Notes under the pieces: model-generated
The model's database searches: none
The model's input: the letters and a program-made list of their open reading frames with translations, nothing else
Told to the model about the DNA's origin: nothing
Program-made: the position numbers and the translations under genes
In this document: one piece after another, positions 1 through 8,259 of the stretch
Layout: every line of letters begins with the position of its first letter
Position numbering within the stretch: position 1 is the first letter of the stretch
NCBI GenBank assembly: GCA_009602725.1
Contig: WELB01000168.1
Span: 104,056-114,841, forward strand
Direction of reading: 5' to 3'
Source: Spirogloea muscicola
Lineage: Eukaryota > Streptophyta > Zygnematophyceae > Spirogloeales > Spirogloeaceae
DNA: 10,786 bases

Positions 1-1818
1 CTGGTCCTGCTGCGGGCTCCGCGGCGGAGCCACGGCGCGTGCCACGCGGTGTGCCGGCGCTGGCGCGCACTGCTGGGCGGTGACGCCTACACCGCCGACC
101 GCGCCGCCGCCGGCGCCGCCGAGCCGTGGCTCTACGTGCTCGCCATGCACAAGGCCACGCGCGCCGGCCGCTGGGCCGCCTTCGACCCCGCCGCAGGGTG
201 ACCACTTCCGACGACTTGACACTCATTTACTAGATTGACAATTACTTACAGTGTACTCAATCAACATAAGTATCGTCATAAGATCACTTTATTGACAGAG
301 TACTGCTGCCTGCGGCAGCAATGGGCGGCCATAGCCTCGTGTGACCTCTGAGAGAACTGCAATGCACCGCCGCCGCCGCGCCGGGTGCAGCAAGTGGCAT
401 GGCATTGCCGCGCCACCGAGCCCCGCAGGCAGCACCATAGGCGGCGCGGCCGCCGCGCTCGGCGGGATGCTCTACTTTGGCGGCGGCGTTGCGGCCAAGG
501 TGTTCTCCAACCTCGTGCACAGGTCGTGGCTCCACCGCACGCTCTTGGCCACCGAGCAGCACTCCGGCTCCTCATGCCGGCCAAGGTCTGGCCAAGCGGC
601 GGCGCTGATGATGGTCACCGCTGCTGGCGGTGCCGCGCAGGTACGACCCGCGGTCCAACACGTGGGCGCCGGTGGCGAGCATGCCCGGCAAGCGCGCCCA
701 CTTCGCCTGCCAGGCGCTCGGCGGCCGCGTCGTCGTCGCTGGCGGCAGCCCCGACGGCCTGCACGAGCTCAGCAGCGTCGAGGTGTGCCCTCAACACAAA
801 CCCTGCCTGTAAACCTAACCTCATGTAAACCTAACCGAATACCCTTACTCTCAACCCTGAATTCGACCCAAAGTTTACAAGTACTAGTACTTGACTCCAG
901 GTCAAAGGTCCAGTTAACTCCTAGCAATTTGCACAATCATGAATTATGGAGAGAAGTGTAGTGTTGCTAAGGTGTTCCCCTTGAGCTCACGGTCGTCGCC
1001 GCCTCTCTTGGTGTGCAGGCGTACGATCCGGGGGCGGACAGGTGGGCCACGCTGGCGCCGCTGCCGTGCGAGATGGCGTGCCGCGACTCGGCGGTGCTCG
1101 GTGAGCGGCTGCACCTCACCGAGGGCTGGCACTGGCCGTTCCACTACGCGCCGCGCGGCCTCGTGCAGGGGCCTCCGGCCAGTGCCGCCGCGCCTGCATC
1201 GACAACGGCCACGGCGGCGGCTGCCTGGGTTCGCATGCCGCCACGCATGAACGATGAGTGGACTGGCTTCAGTACCGTGTGCGGTGGCAGGCTCTATGTC
1301 GTCGAGCAGCCCGTCGTCATCTCTCCCAGGTCTGCAGCCTCTGATCCTTCCGGCAGGCTCTCGGACATTGACATCGGATCCCGTTTGACATCACCACTTG
1401 CGCACGTGCGTAGCGGCCATGCCAGGGCTAATAGAGGACTCGCAGCACCTCTCGCTGGACCCAAATTCTAGGTTACTCTAATATGTCAGTAGTCTGCTTT
1501 GCCTGATCCAATGTCACGTAACTGTGTCCATGCAGAGCAAGCTTGCCGGCGTCTCGGTACTGGCTCAAGGTCTACGACCCGGACGCGGATGCCTGGCACA
1601 TGCTCGCCGGCCCGCCGGTGCCTGCAGAAGGGACGCCTCCCACGGCCGTCACAGTGCTTGGAGACGCCATCGTCGTGGTGGGCTGGCGCCTGCAGCTTGC
1701 CGTCGGCACAGTGACCGGCGCCACGGCGACAGGCGGTGCTGTCAGCTGGTGCTGCCACGACGCCCCGCCAGGCACCCAGGACCACATCCTAGTTGCACGT
1801 GCCGTGCTGACCATCTAG
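1..1818 (+). CDS. F-box/kelch-repeat protein, At1g30090-like (5' partial, 5 exons)
   Basis: Probable substrate-recognition subunit of an SCF (SKP1-cullin-F-box) ubiquitin ligase; the substrate is unknown. Exons read by eye: 1-197, 391-522, 641-782, 1019-1329, 1536-1818. Their phases (2, 2, 0, 2) all match, giving 354 visible residues and a TAG stop at 1816-1818. Exon 1 opens inside the F-box: residues 5-25 carry APRRSH and VCRRWRALL. Kelch units follow, with the Gly-Gly plus Tyr-Asp-Pro...Trp pattern: FDPAAGKW (exons 1-2), GGMLYFGGG then YDPRSNTW (exons 2-3), GGRVVVAGG then AYDPGADRW (exons 3-4), and KVYDPDADAW in exon 5. The stretches LTEGWHWPFHYAPRG, WTGFSTVCGGRLYVV and WRLQLAVG are typical of the At1g30090 subgroup and argue against a generic kelch protein. 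Exon 4 has an Ala/Thr-rich expansion where relatives have a short YDP segment. The donor at 1330 (GTCTGC) is weak. The start codon is outside the window. Confidence 0.85.
808..836. repeat. Tandem pair of TGTAAACCTAACC in a kelch intron
   Basis: TGTAAACCTAACC occurs at 808-820 and 824-836, separated by three bases, within the third visible intron (783-1018) of the kelch gene. The CCTAAC core resembles degenerate telomeric repeat units (plant CCCTAAA), but two copies are too few to call interstitial telomere sequence. Confidence 0.5.
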
Positions 1819-2251
1819 GGCGTGCCAGGCTCCATGCACTTAGAGCAGAACTCAGAAGCCTAGGCACAACATACAACCGCATTGGCAATCTTAAGTTGCA
1901 CCTGGTCCTAGCAATGTACAGAGACTACTTGTCAGACACCAGAGACTGTAGACCCTTCTCCATCCAGAGTAGAACATTGAAGAACAGACCAGTACTACTG
2001 GTAGCACAACTTGAAAGTATGGAGTACTTTCAAGTAGCTGATACTAGTACTACTATTAGTAAGAGTACTGGTACCATTACTGCTAGACCGCAGTACATAA
2101 GAGTAGAACCTTCACACTCCAGACTGCAGGCTTGCAAGCCTCTGTTCGCGTTCTTCATTGTGCCTCTGTATGCAAGCAGCTAAGCACGACAGCTCACACG
2201 CCCCATAGTCTGTGAGGACAGCATACAGTACGGGATGCACCGGCGCTCCTG
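1819..2251. other. 3' flank of the kelch gene (UTR and intergenic), palindrome-rich
   Basis: This stretch has lower GC than the exon before it and contains no recognisable coding sequence. An open frame crosses it on the plus strand, but it has no family resemblance and starts inside the kelch exon in another frame. The first part should be the 3' UTR of the kelch transcript. I see no clear polyadenylation signal. The notable content is the cluster of AGTACT/GTAC palindromes and hairpins at 1988-2095. Confidence 0.5.
1988..2095. repeat. Cluster of hairpins and palindromes built on AGTACT/TACT
   Basis: The arm ACTTGAAAGTA (2009-2019) is followed after the five bases TGGAG by its exact reverse complement TACTTTCAAGT (2025-2035), an 11-bp perfect stem. 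Just upstream, ACCAGTA (1988-1994) and TACTGGT (1996-2002) are inverted around one base. Downstream lie TACTAGTA, AGTACT and GGTACC palindromes up to about 2075. In a transcript the 11-bp stem would fold stably. It sits about 190 bp after the kelch stop codon, so it could be in the 3' UTR. The bases are seen directly; any role is inference. Confidence 0.6.
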
Positions 2252-2932
2252 TCAGCTACCTACTCGTGCGGGGCCCGCGGTTGTCGTGACATCGCCGGCA
2301 CGGCTTTGCTCTTGCCAGCGCCGCTGGCTCCCCTCCGCAAGTGTGTCAGAAGCTACGCAGAAGCTAAGGTTTTCTGTCCAATGGTCTGCAAACTGTGGGC
2401 ACTGATCACGACAACATGTGATCACATTCACTGCAGATTTAGCAAGTGCATGATGCAGGCCTCTGACATCAGGGCTGCCAGCTGCAATCAGAAGCATCGT
2501 TGATGCCAGCTTAAGCGGAGATGTGGATGAGGTACAGGATGACTGCAAGTGTTGGGATGTTGATTGAGATGGCCTCCAGCACACAGTTGACTGCAACAGC
2601 GGGCCAACGAGGGCACCAGGGGTGATGCACGGCAACATTTGCCCCTTATGCACCTGGGAGTACTCTCCTATCTGCATATGCAGGCTCTCAAGATTCAGAA
2701 TTCTCAATGAAAGGTGGTATTGCTGCAGCTCTACAAAGCCTTGACATGCACCAAGCATGCGCAGCTGGCCTCTCACAGCCATTGCCGACATTGAAAGAGC
2801 TGTATCTGCTGCTAAGCAGAAGAACCGAGCTCTTCCAAAGGGGGCGGCGGCTGGGAAAAGCCAGCCCAGAAGGGAGATAGAAGGGGCGCGGTGCGCATAC
2901 AATACATGGGTGGCCAGTTCAGGCCCATGCAT
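2252..2932 (-). other. Unrecognised 226-codon open frame, probably not a gene
   Basis: An ATG-initiated frame (ATG at 2930-2932) runs to a stop at 2252-2254. The product is rich in Ser, Leu, Gln and Cys and starts MHGPELATHVLYAHR. I recognise no domain, signal peptide or membrane segment. Base composition and codon use do not match the strongly GC-rich exons of the three real genes, and no splice-consistent extension is evident. Its N-terminal part reads through one of the CCAGCCCA repeat copies (2849-2870), which on this strand gives LGWLF. It could be a chance open frame, a lineage-specific orphan or decayed transposon sequence. Chance is most likely. Confidence 0.2.
2403..2424. repeat. Inverted repeat TGATCAC / GTGATCA
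   Basis: Seven-base arms TGATCAC (2403-2409) and GTGATCA (2418-2424) are separated by eight bases. The structure is short and lies in the gene-free stretch. No function is apparent. Confidence 0.45.
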
Positions 2933-3097
2933 TGCTCAGGCAGCAACTCGTGAAAGGAGAAAGGGAACAGCTCTTTCACAGTAAGACAATGGTCTGTGAT
3001 AGGCCAGCCCAAAGGAATGTGCAAGGTCCAAAAGGGCAAGACTCTTCCAGTAGAGAAAGTGCTCGCCCATTGAGGATAGTGGCTGGAAAAGCCAGCC
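2849..3097. repeat. Dispersed degenerate repeat with GGCTGG..CCAGCC hairpins
   Basis: The arms GGCTGG and CCAGCC form a small hairpin at 2849-2866 (six-base loop) and again at 3081-3097 (five-base loop AAAAG). A third copy of the right half, GGCCAGCCCAAA, begins near 3002 without the left arm. The copies at 3002 and 3091 share about 20 bases of similar sequence (GCCAGCCCAAA, then GAATG). The spacings are about 150 and 80 bp. The surrounding 2750-3185 is purine-rich on the plus strand. This looks like an old, diverged local duplication; no coding capacity or transposon protein was recognised. Confidence 0.4.
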
Positions 3098-3229
3098 CAA
3101 AAAAGAATGAACAGAGTACGAGAAGTGGGCCAGGGGAAGCGCTAAGAAAAACAAGCACACAAAGAAACAAAGCAGCTTCAAATCACTCAGTAACCCCTGC
3201 TTAGCAGCCGCAGATCAGAGATGCTAAAG

Positions 3230-3259
3230 CTGAGCGGGCCAGAAGGCTGACCCGCTCAG
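3230..3259. repeat. Hairpin with a 9-bp perfect stem
   Basis: CTGAGCGGG (3230-3238) and CCCGCTCAG (3251-3259) are exact reverse complements. Inside them, CAG (3240-3242) and CTG (3247-3249) can also pair around the loop AAGG, after one mismatch. The structure lies about 400 bp upstream of the proposed SET start. It could be a binding site, a terminal repeat remnant or chance. Confidence 0.5.
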
Positions 3260-3299
3260 TAACCACGAGTACGAACGTATGAGGTCGCCTACTGGGCGG

Positions 3300-3636
3300 G
3301 TTGCTGGGACTGGGGGATCACGGCGGGCAGCTGGAAATTCTGGACCGCGCGCTGCCCGCGCCGCTGCCGGCGAAAGTCGGCGGGCCGGCTGCAGGCGGCG
3401 GGTTGGGAAAAGGCCCCGATAAAAAAATCGATTCAGGAACGGGGAGGGAGGCGTCAGGCGAGGTTCCTGGTAATGGACTGGTCAGGCGGCGGGGAGGGAG
3501 TGCAAATAGATCATCTTAGACCATATTTGTTTACGGCACTAAAAAGTACTAATTTGTTAAATGTTCTTTGTTGACCAGAGCCTGGCTCTGGCCCGCCTCA
3601 GCGCGCCGCATTCTCCGCCGCCGCCGCCGCCGCGGC
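3300..3636 (+). promoter_or_regulatory. Probable 5' region (promoter and leader) of the SET gene
   Basis: The block CGGGGAGGGAG occurs twice (3440-3450 and 3490-3500), as does GTCAGGCG (3453-3460 and 3481-3488). AGGAAC (3435-3440) and GTTCCT (3463-3468) are inverted around the first G-rich copy. An A-rich run GATAAAAAAATCG near 3419 is the only TATA-like element. A pyrimidine-rich stretch ending TTGACCAG at 3578 looks like a splice acceptor, so an intron in the 5' leader is possible. The trinucleotide run CCG at about 3615-3635 directly precedes the ATG. That this is promoter DNA is inferred from its position. Confidence 0.35.
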
Positions 3637-6600
3637 ATGGCGCCCGCGANTGCCGCCGACGCTGGCATCGCCGCCGACGGCCTCGCTTCGGCGGCCGGTG
3701 AGACGGCCGCGACGCCCGAGCCCGCCGCCTCCGGACCCGCCGCTTCTCGCGGATAGCCGTCAGGGCTTACGGGCTAGGGTTTAGGCTCGGCCGTTGGCCA
3801 GCCTGACACGATGTGGCGGCCGGCCGGCCTGCTCCGGCGCCAGAGTCCAGCATCGCCACCGGCGCGCATCCCGGCTACGACGGCGGCGTCGCGCCGTCAG
3901 CCGGCGTCGGCTTCGACGGCGCCGCTGACGAGGCGCCGTTGGCGGACGAGGAGGACGACTCCGCGGAGCAGGCCATGGCCGAGTTCCTGGACTGGCTGCA
4001 CGTCAACGGCGTTCTCGGCATCGACCCTGCCACCGCCAAGCTCAAGGTCGTGGCCGCCGCTCCCGCCGCTCCAGCTGCCGCTGGAGTTATCGAACAGCTA
4101 GCTTCAGTAATTACGGTATCCTATTTAGTTTAGTTCCTCTATTATCTTTGAATTGTGCGTTATCGTGCTGGCCTTGGGCAGGTCGTCTCCATGCCCGGGA
4201 CTGCGCCGAGCGAGGAGGAGATGTCAGCTGCCGCCAAGGAGGGCCGGCGGCTCCTCAAGCGCGGCCGCGCCGAGTTCGGCGTCTACGCGAGTAAGCTGCC
4301 GGCGCAGTCCCTCCCACAGCCCTGGGACGGCGCTTTCTCGGTGATGGCCTGAGTTGGCGTCCTTATGCAGCTGCAGTGACCAGCCACTTGTGCATGCAAT
4401 TCATCAGTAAGCGTGTGATGGCGGACACCGGCATCAGAGCAGTTACACATTTGTCCAATAATCTCGCTGTGCTAAGCTCATTGAGACTCTCTTAGATGCA
4501 TTTTTACTGTGCTGCAAGTAAATGTGCTTAAAGGTTCCATAGTGCTGCTGACATTTGCGGCCAGGATGCCCCTGTCTGGTGGGCTGTGCGCAGCCCAGAA
4601 TGTGACTAAAGGCGAGACGCTCATCAGCATACCGCGGCACATGTGGATCTCCGACAACCACACGGGTCTGCTGAACCCCACCATGCTGCCGCGTCACTGC
4701 CAGCTGCCGGTCTGACTCTCGACTTGGCGCCATCGTCCTTACAGGACGTCGGCCCGTCACTGACAGCCACAGCTCTTCATCGTATCTGACAATCTGGCTG
4801 GCTGTTGTGCTTGGCTGCTGCACGCGCAGCGAATGATCTGATCCCCTACCAGGCCGCATCGACAGATGTCATCCTTGCCTGCTGGGTGCTGCGTGAGCGC
4901 GCCAAGGGCAACGCATCGTTCTGGGCGCCATACATCCGTATCTTGCCCCGCACCTTCAATGTGCCTTTTTACTTTGATGAAGACACGCGTGAGCAGATTG
5001 ACTACAAGCCCATGTTCAAGAAGGTGAGTAAGCGGAACTCCAGCTACTGCTATGCCATATCTAATTGCCTGAAGATAAGGACTGCTTTTAGTTCAGCTCT
5101 TCGCCTTGGCTGATGGACTAAGCTGATGGTCAGAAGTCAGATTCAAGTCCAGGTCACAGTCCTGGTTCTGAATTTATTTTCTGCCATCTTCTCTGTTGTG
5201 TTGGGCAACATGGCGATACAGCCTCGCTCAGTTTCTGGTCCTGCGAACCTCCCATGATCTGGCCGCCATGTGTGTGACAATGTGCACTGTGGGCGTCCAG
5301 ATTGACGATCGCCTCAGTTACGTGGACTTCGTGTTTGAGCATGCTTCACCCGAGTCAATTGCGAATGCCACCAAGGAGGAGATAAAGTGGGCGTTGACCG
5401 CCGTGTGGACTCGCAACTTCGGCGTGAGCTTCTCAGGGGACACCACGCCTAGGGCCGAGGATGGCAGCGCTCTTGATGGTCACTCCAACGGCACGCAAGT
5501 AGGCGCAGACCTCGGTGTCTCAGCTTCAATGATCGAAAATGTGATCACCGATGGCGGAGCAGGTGTGGCAGAAGCAGCCGCAACAGCAGCGGAGCCACTG
5601 CAGGAAGTGCTTGCCAGTGGCGGAGCGGAGATTGGTGGAGGCACACTCACCCCTGACGGCGATCCGGAGGTCGTGATGGAGGTGGATGTGACTGCAACAA
5701 CGGAAGGTGCGGAGGAGGGCGAGGAAGGGGACAATGGCGAGGAGGAAGAAGAGGTGGAGGAGGAGGAAGCGGGGGAGGAGGAGGATGATGATGCAAACTC
5801 GCTTGCCATGCTACTGCTCTTCTTCGACCTTCTGAACCACAACTATGAGTACCACGCCGTCTGGCAGGTGGGTGCTGCAAGACAGAGCAAGCTTCCTTCA
5901 TGCCCTCCATCCTGGTCACCTCCTATGCACCTGAATCTGTCTACGTATCCTAAAATATCTAGATTCAAGCCTCAAGTTTGTTGGACTCCAACTGCGTGCA
6001 TCATCCTCAACTGAAGAAGACCTGGTGTTCTCAATGCTCCAGCCCTGAGCACAGCTGATTCTAGGGACGCCATAGAGTGGGTACTCAATAGGACGGCTCT
6101 ATTTCAAGCAATGCTTTCCTGGCGTGATGGCACTGCCATGAGCCCTGCCGATCATGCAGGACTGGGACTCACTTTGATGGCCGAGGCTGCAAAGAGAACT
6201 GCTAGAGCAGCCTGTATGGCAGCAGCTATTTGAGATGCAGTGTCAGTGTTACCTGTACTGTTGCTAGAAAGAAAGAGACCTTTGTGACCCTCACTCTTGG
6301 TGGCCAGTCCACTGCAGCCGCGGACACTGCGTACCTGAACTTGTCGGCAGGCAGCGCGCTCGTAGAAGGCCAGGAGGTGTACGACTTTTACGGCTCTGGC
6401 GACGATGACCGCTTCTTCATGGACTATGGCTTCGTCCCCGGTGCGCTGCCTGGACTCTGAGCTCCTGTCCTCCTCACTGAGCTGCTGCTCACGCACTCAA
6501 GAACTTTCGGATTGCGTCTCGTGTGGCCGGGTATGTCGCCGGGGGCTGGAACCCTCTGCATCGTCTAAGATCCAGCATGTACCACCATGGCGCGCGCTCT

Positions 6601-7746
6601 GATGTCAGATGGCAACCCATATAACAAGTACGAGCTCTTCGACAGCGCGGACGCAATTGTGAAGCACTATGCGACACGGTGGGGCGGCCAGTGGGTGACG
6701 CGTGTCGACCGCTCGGACGCATTCCATGCCGTGCACCAGTCGGCCATTGCGTACGAGGCCTACCTGGGCAAGCTTGACTACAGCTGGGACGTTCCCGAGG
6801 GCGGCGAGAGCGATGGTATCAGCTGGCCACCATGGGATAAGACGACATACCCAGTCTGGCCAGAGAGCCGGGTCGAGCCGCGACTGCTGGCGGCCTATGC
6901 TGCCATATGGTTGTCTCACAGCAACACGATCGAAGGTAAGTTCCTCCATGCATTGTGTCGCATCGAGCCCGCATGATTCCAGCTTCTGAAGCAGTTCCCA
7001 ACGACCACTGGCATTTATGCATAGAGTCGGGGTTGCGAGGGTTCAGACTTTCATGCTATTTTACAGCTTGCAGCAATAGCAGCAATGTCTTCCTTGAAGA
7101 CAGGGAATTTCATCAGTACCACTGCAATAGTATGTGAAGGAGCCGCTGTAAAGGCTGCCACCAGCAAGCATGCCTGCCAAGCACCACCCAAGGATCCAGT
7201 TTGCAGAGTCAGGGCTATGTCCTCAAGGGCCCACTTAGCATAATGGCACGAACGCAGGAATGTGGCTGTCATATTCACGTGCAATGCAAAACAGGTTTGG
7301 ACCAGGAGGACATTGACTTTGCGCAGATCGCTATGGCAGCGCACAAACTTGGAAGCAACCTCGACGGGCAGAAGGCCTCATGCGATAGCCTAGAGAAGGC
7401 TCTGTCACCGAATGTCACAGTGGCAGTGCGCTTCGCAGCGCATGCCGTTGCCAAGAAGGTTGCTGAGGAAGCCTACAACTTCAAAACGACTTATCTTGAG
7501 GATCTGGACTTGGAGTCGCGAGCATCCACATACACCTTCCCATGCGAGGATAGCGATGAGGACAATTACAATGGCACGAGCGGAGGCCAATGTCTACACG
7601 AGGCGGAGGTGCACCTTAGCCGGCAGATGACACTCGCCCTGAAGTACCGCATGGCCAAGAAGAAATTGCTGTTGGAACTGAGTCAGCACCTTCAAAATGT
7701 CTGCGATGCTTCGCCACATCACTTTCCTTACAGCAGGAGGAATTAG
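3637..7746 (+). CDS. SET-domain protein methyltransferase, Rubisco-LSMT/SETD3-like (about 9 exons)
   Basis: Probable protein N-methyltransferase using S-adenosylmethionine; the plant branch includes plastid Rubisco large-subunit methyltransferase and animal relatives include SETD3. Exon model: 3637-3697, 3844-4106, 4182-4290, about 4519-4692, 4830-5023, 5301-5867, 6272-6440, 6570-6935, 7295-7746 (TAG), about 784 residues; relatives are usually 450-550. Order: acidic N-terminus; AEFLDWLHVNGV (from about residue 72); SET start GGLCAAQNVTKGETLISIP (about 165); FWAPYIRILPRTFNVPFYF; an acidic insert (about 310-435); DLLNHN (443-448), the AdoMet-binding Asn-His motif; FYGSGDDDRFFMDYGF (495-510) with the C-terminal SET tyrosines; then a helical C-terminal domain like the Rubisco-LSMT substrate-binding domain, ending KYRMAKKKLLLEL. 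Splice sites from 4830 onward are mostly strong. The boundaries at 4291-4830 are weak, and the start could instead be ATG 3975. Confidence 0.8.
3650..3650. other. Ambiguous base N in the first SET exon
   Basis: The fifth codon of the proposed protein reads ANT, so the residue is Asn, Thr, Ser or Ile. It lies in a GC-rich alanine-coding stretch where short-read assemblies often fail. The base does not affect the reading frame. Confidence 0.95.
3774..3786. promoter_or_regulatory. Telo-box-like element (TAGGGTTT)
   Basis: The run CTAGGGTTTAGG contains TAGGGTTT, the reverse complement of the plant telo-box core AAACCCTA. In plants this element sits near transcription starts of translation-related and cell-division genes. 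Here it falls in the proposed first intron of the SET gene (3698-3843), or in the 5' leader if translation starts at 3975. The match is seen directly; a role is inferred. Confidence 0.4.
5427..5802 (+). other. Acidic low-complexity insert within the SET domain
   Basis: In exon 6 the conserved segment ending WTRNFGV is separated from LLLFFDLLNHN by about 125 residues. The first part is Gly/Ala/Ser/Thr-rich. The last part (5698-5800) is almost entirely Glu, Asp and Gly, ending EEEDDDANS. Family members usually have only a short loop here, between the SET-I helices and the Asn-His motif. The reading frame is open through the whole insert and joins both flanks without a shift, so it looks like a translated loop and not an unspliced intron. 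No splice-like pair that would remove it exactly was noticed. Confidence 0.7.
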
Positions 7747-8259
7747 TCCTGAAGCTGTATTCATAGCAAAATCCGTGAGAGAACTTGCTATTAAGCCCCT
7801 CTCTTACTTATCTTGAATTCGTGGTTATCGTTTATATGGTGCTTATCACATTCCAAGCTTGCTGAGAGGATGAGTAGATGCCAGTTAGACGCATCAGATA
7901 TTATCTCAAGCTGCCTTGAGTTCGTCTGCCATGGAGCAAGTAATTACCAACCACACAAGAGTAACAAATCTAAGACCCTTTCTTCTATTTCGATGCACAT
8001 GAGGCAACTGCTGCACCTTCACAAGATGATCCAGTAGGCAGCAGTCAATAACAGCTGCATGTGTGGTGCACCACAATATGCTTTTACGGATTAGGCTTAC
8101 CACTGAAATGGCGGAAGTGAGGAAGCACAACCGTTCAAGGTTCTGCTTGAACCTCTTTTCTTAATGTGAATGCGAAACCCCTGCAACCATTGATGACTAT
8201 CATAAACACAAGCATAACTGCTCAGCTAATGGCCTTGGCAGCCAGGTCTCAATCGGCCC
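7747..8259. other. Convergent intergenic region between the SET and DUF1350 genes
   Basis: Two genes end toward each other here, so 3' UTRs from both strands probably share these 513 bases. Composition is AT-richer than in the exons. Small open frames on both strands show no resemblance to any family. The only conspicuous structure is a 14-bp palindrome at 8062-8075. No RNA gene or clear polyadenylation motif was recognised. Confidence 0.55.
8062..8075. repeat. Perfect 14-bp palindrome TGTGGTGCACCACA
   Basis: The sequence equals its own reverse complement. It lies roughly 200 bp from the stop codon of the DUF1350 gene and 320 bp from that of the SET gene. It could be a dimeric protein-binding site or part of an RNA fold at a shared 3' end; chance is also possible. 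Confidence 0.5.

Noticed and set aside
276-584. Minus-strand Arg/Ala-rich open frame over the kelch exons
   Set aside because: It is antisense to a phase-consistent kelch exon, with no recognisable product; typical of GC-rich coding DNA.
2932-3204. Overlapping small open frames on both strands with repeated LGWLF/WAGF-like peptides
   Set aside because: The peptide similarity comes from the CCAGCCCA DNA repeat read on the minus strand; no protein family was recognised.
3301-3519. Plus-strand 72-codon Gly-rich open frame before the SET gene
   Set aside because: No ATG start and no homology seen. It covers the duplicated G-rich block and is better explained as promoter or leader, though a 5' non-coding exon is possible.
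4443-4859. Minus-strand 138-codon open frame
   Set aside because: It is antisense to SET exon 4, exon 5 and the intron between them, and no domain was recognised.
5090-5160. tRNA-like wording (TAGTTCAGCTC, then ATTCAAGTCC) in a SET intron
   Set aside because: The bases flanking the T-loop-like sequence do not pair, and no acceptor stem or anticodon arm can be drawn.
5480-5842. Minus-strand open frame with long serine runs
   Set aside because: It is the antisense of the Glu/Asp-rich coding tract of the SET exon.
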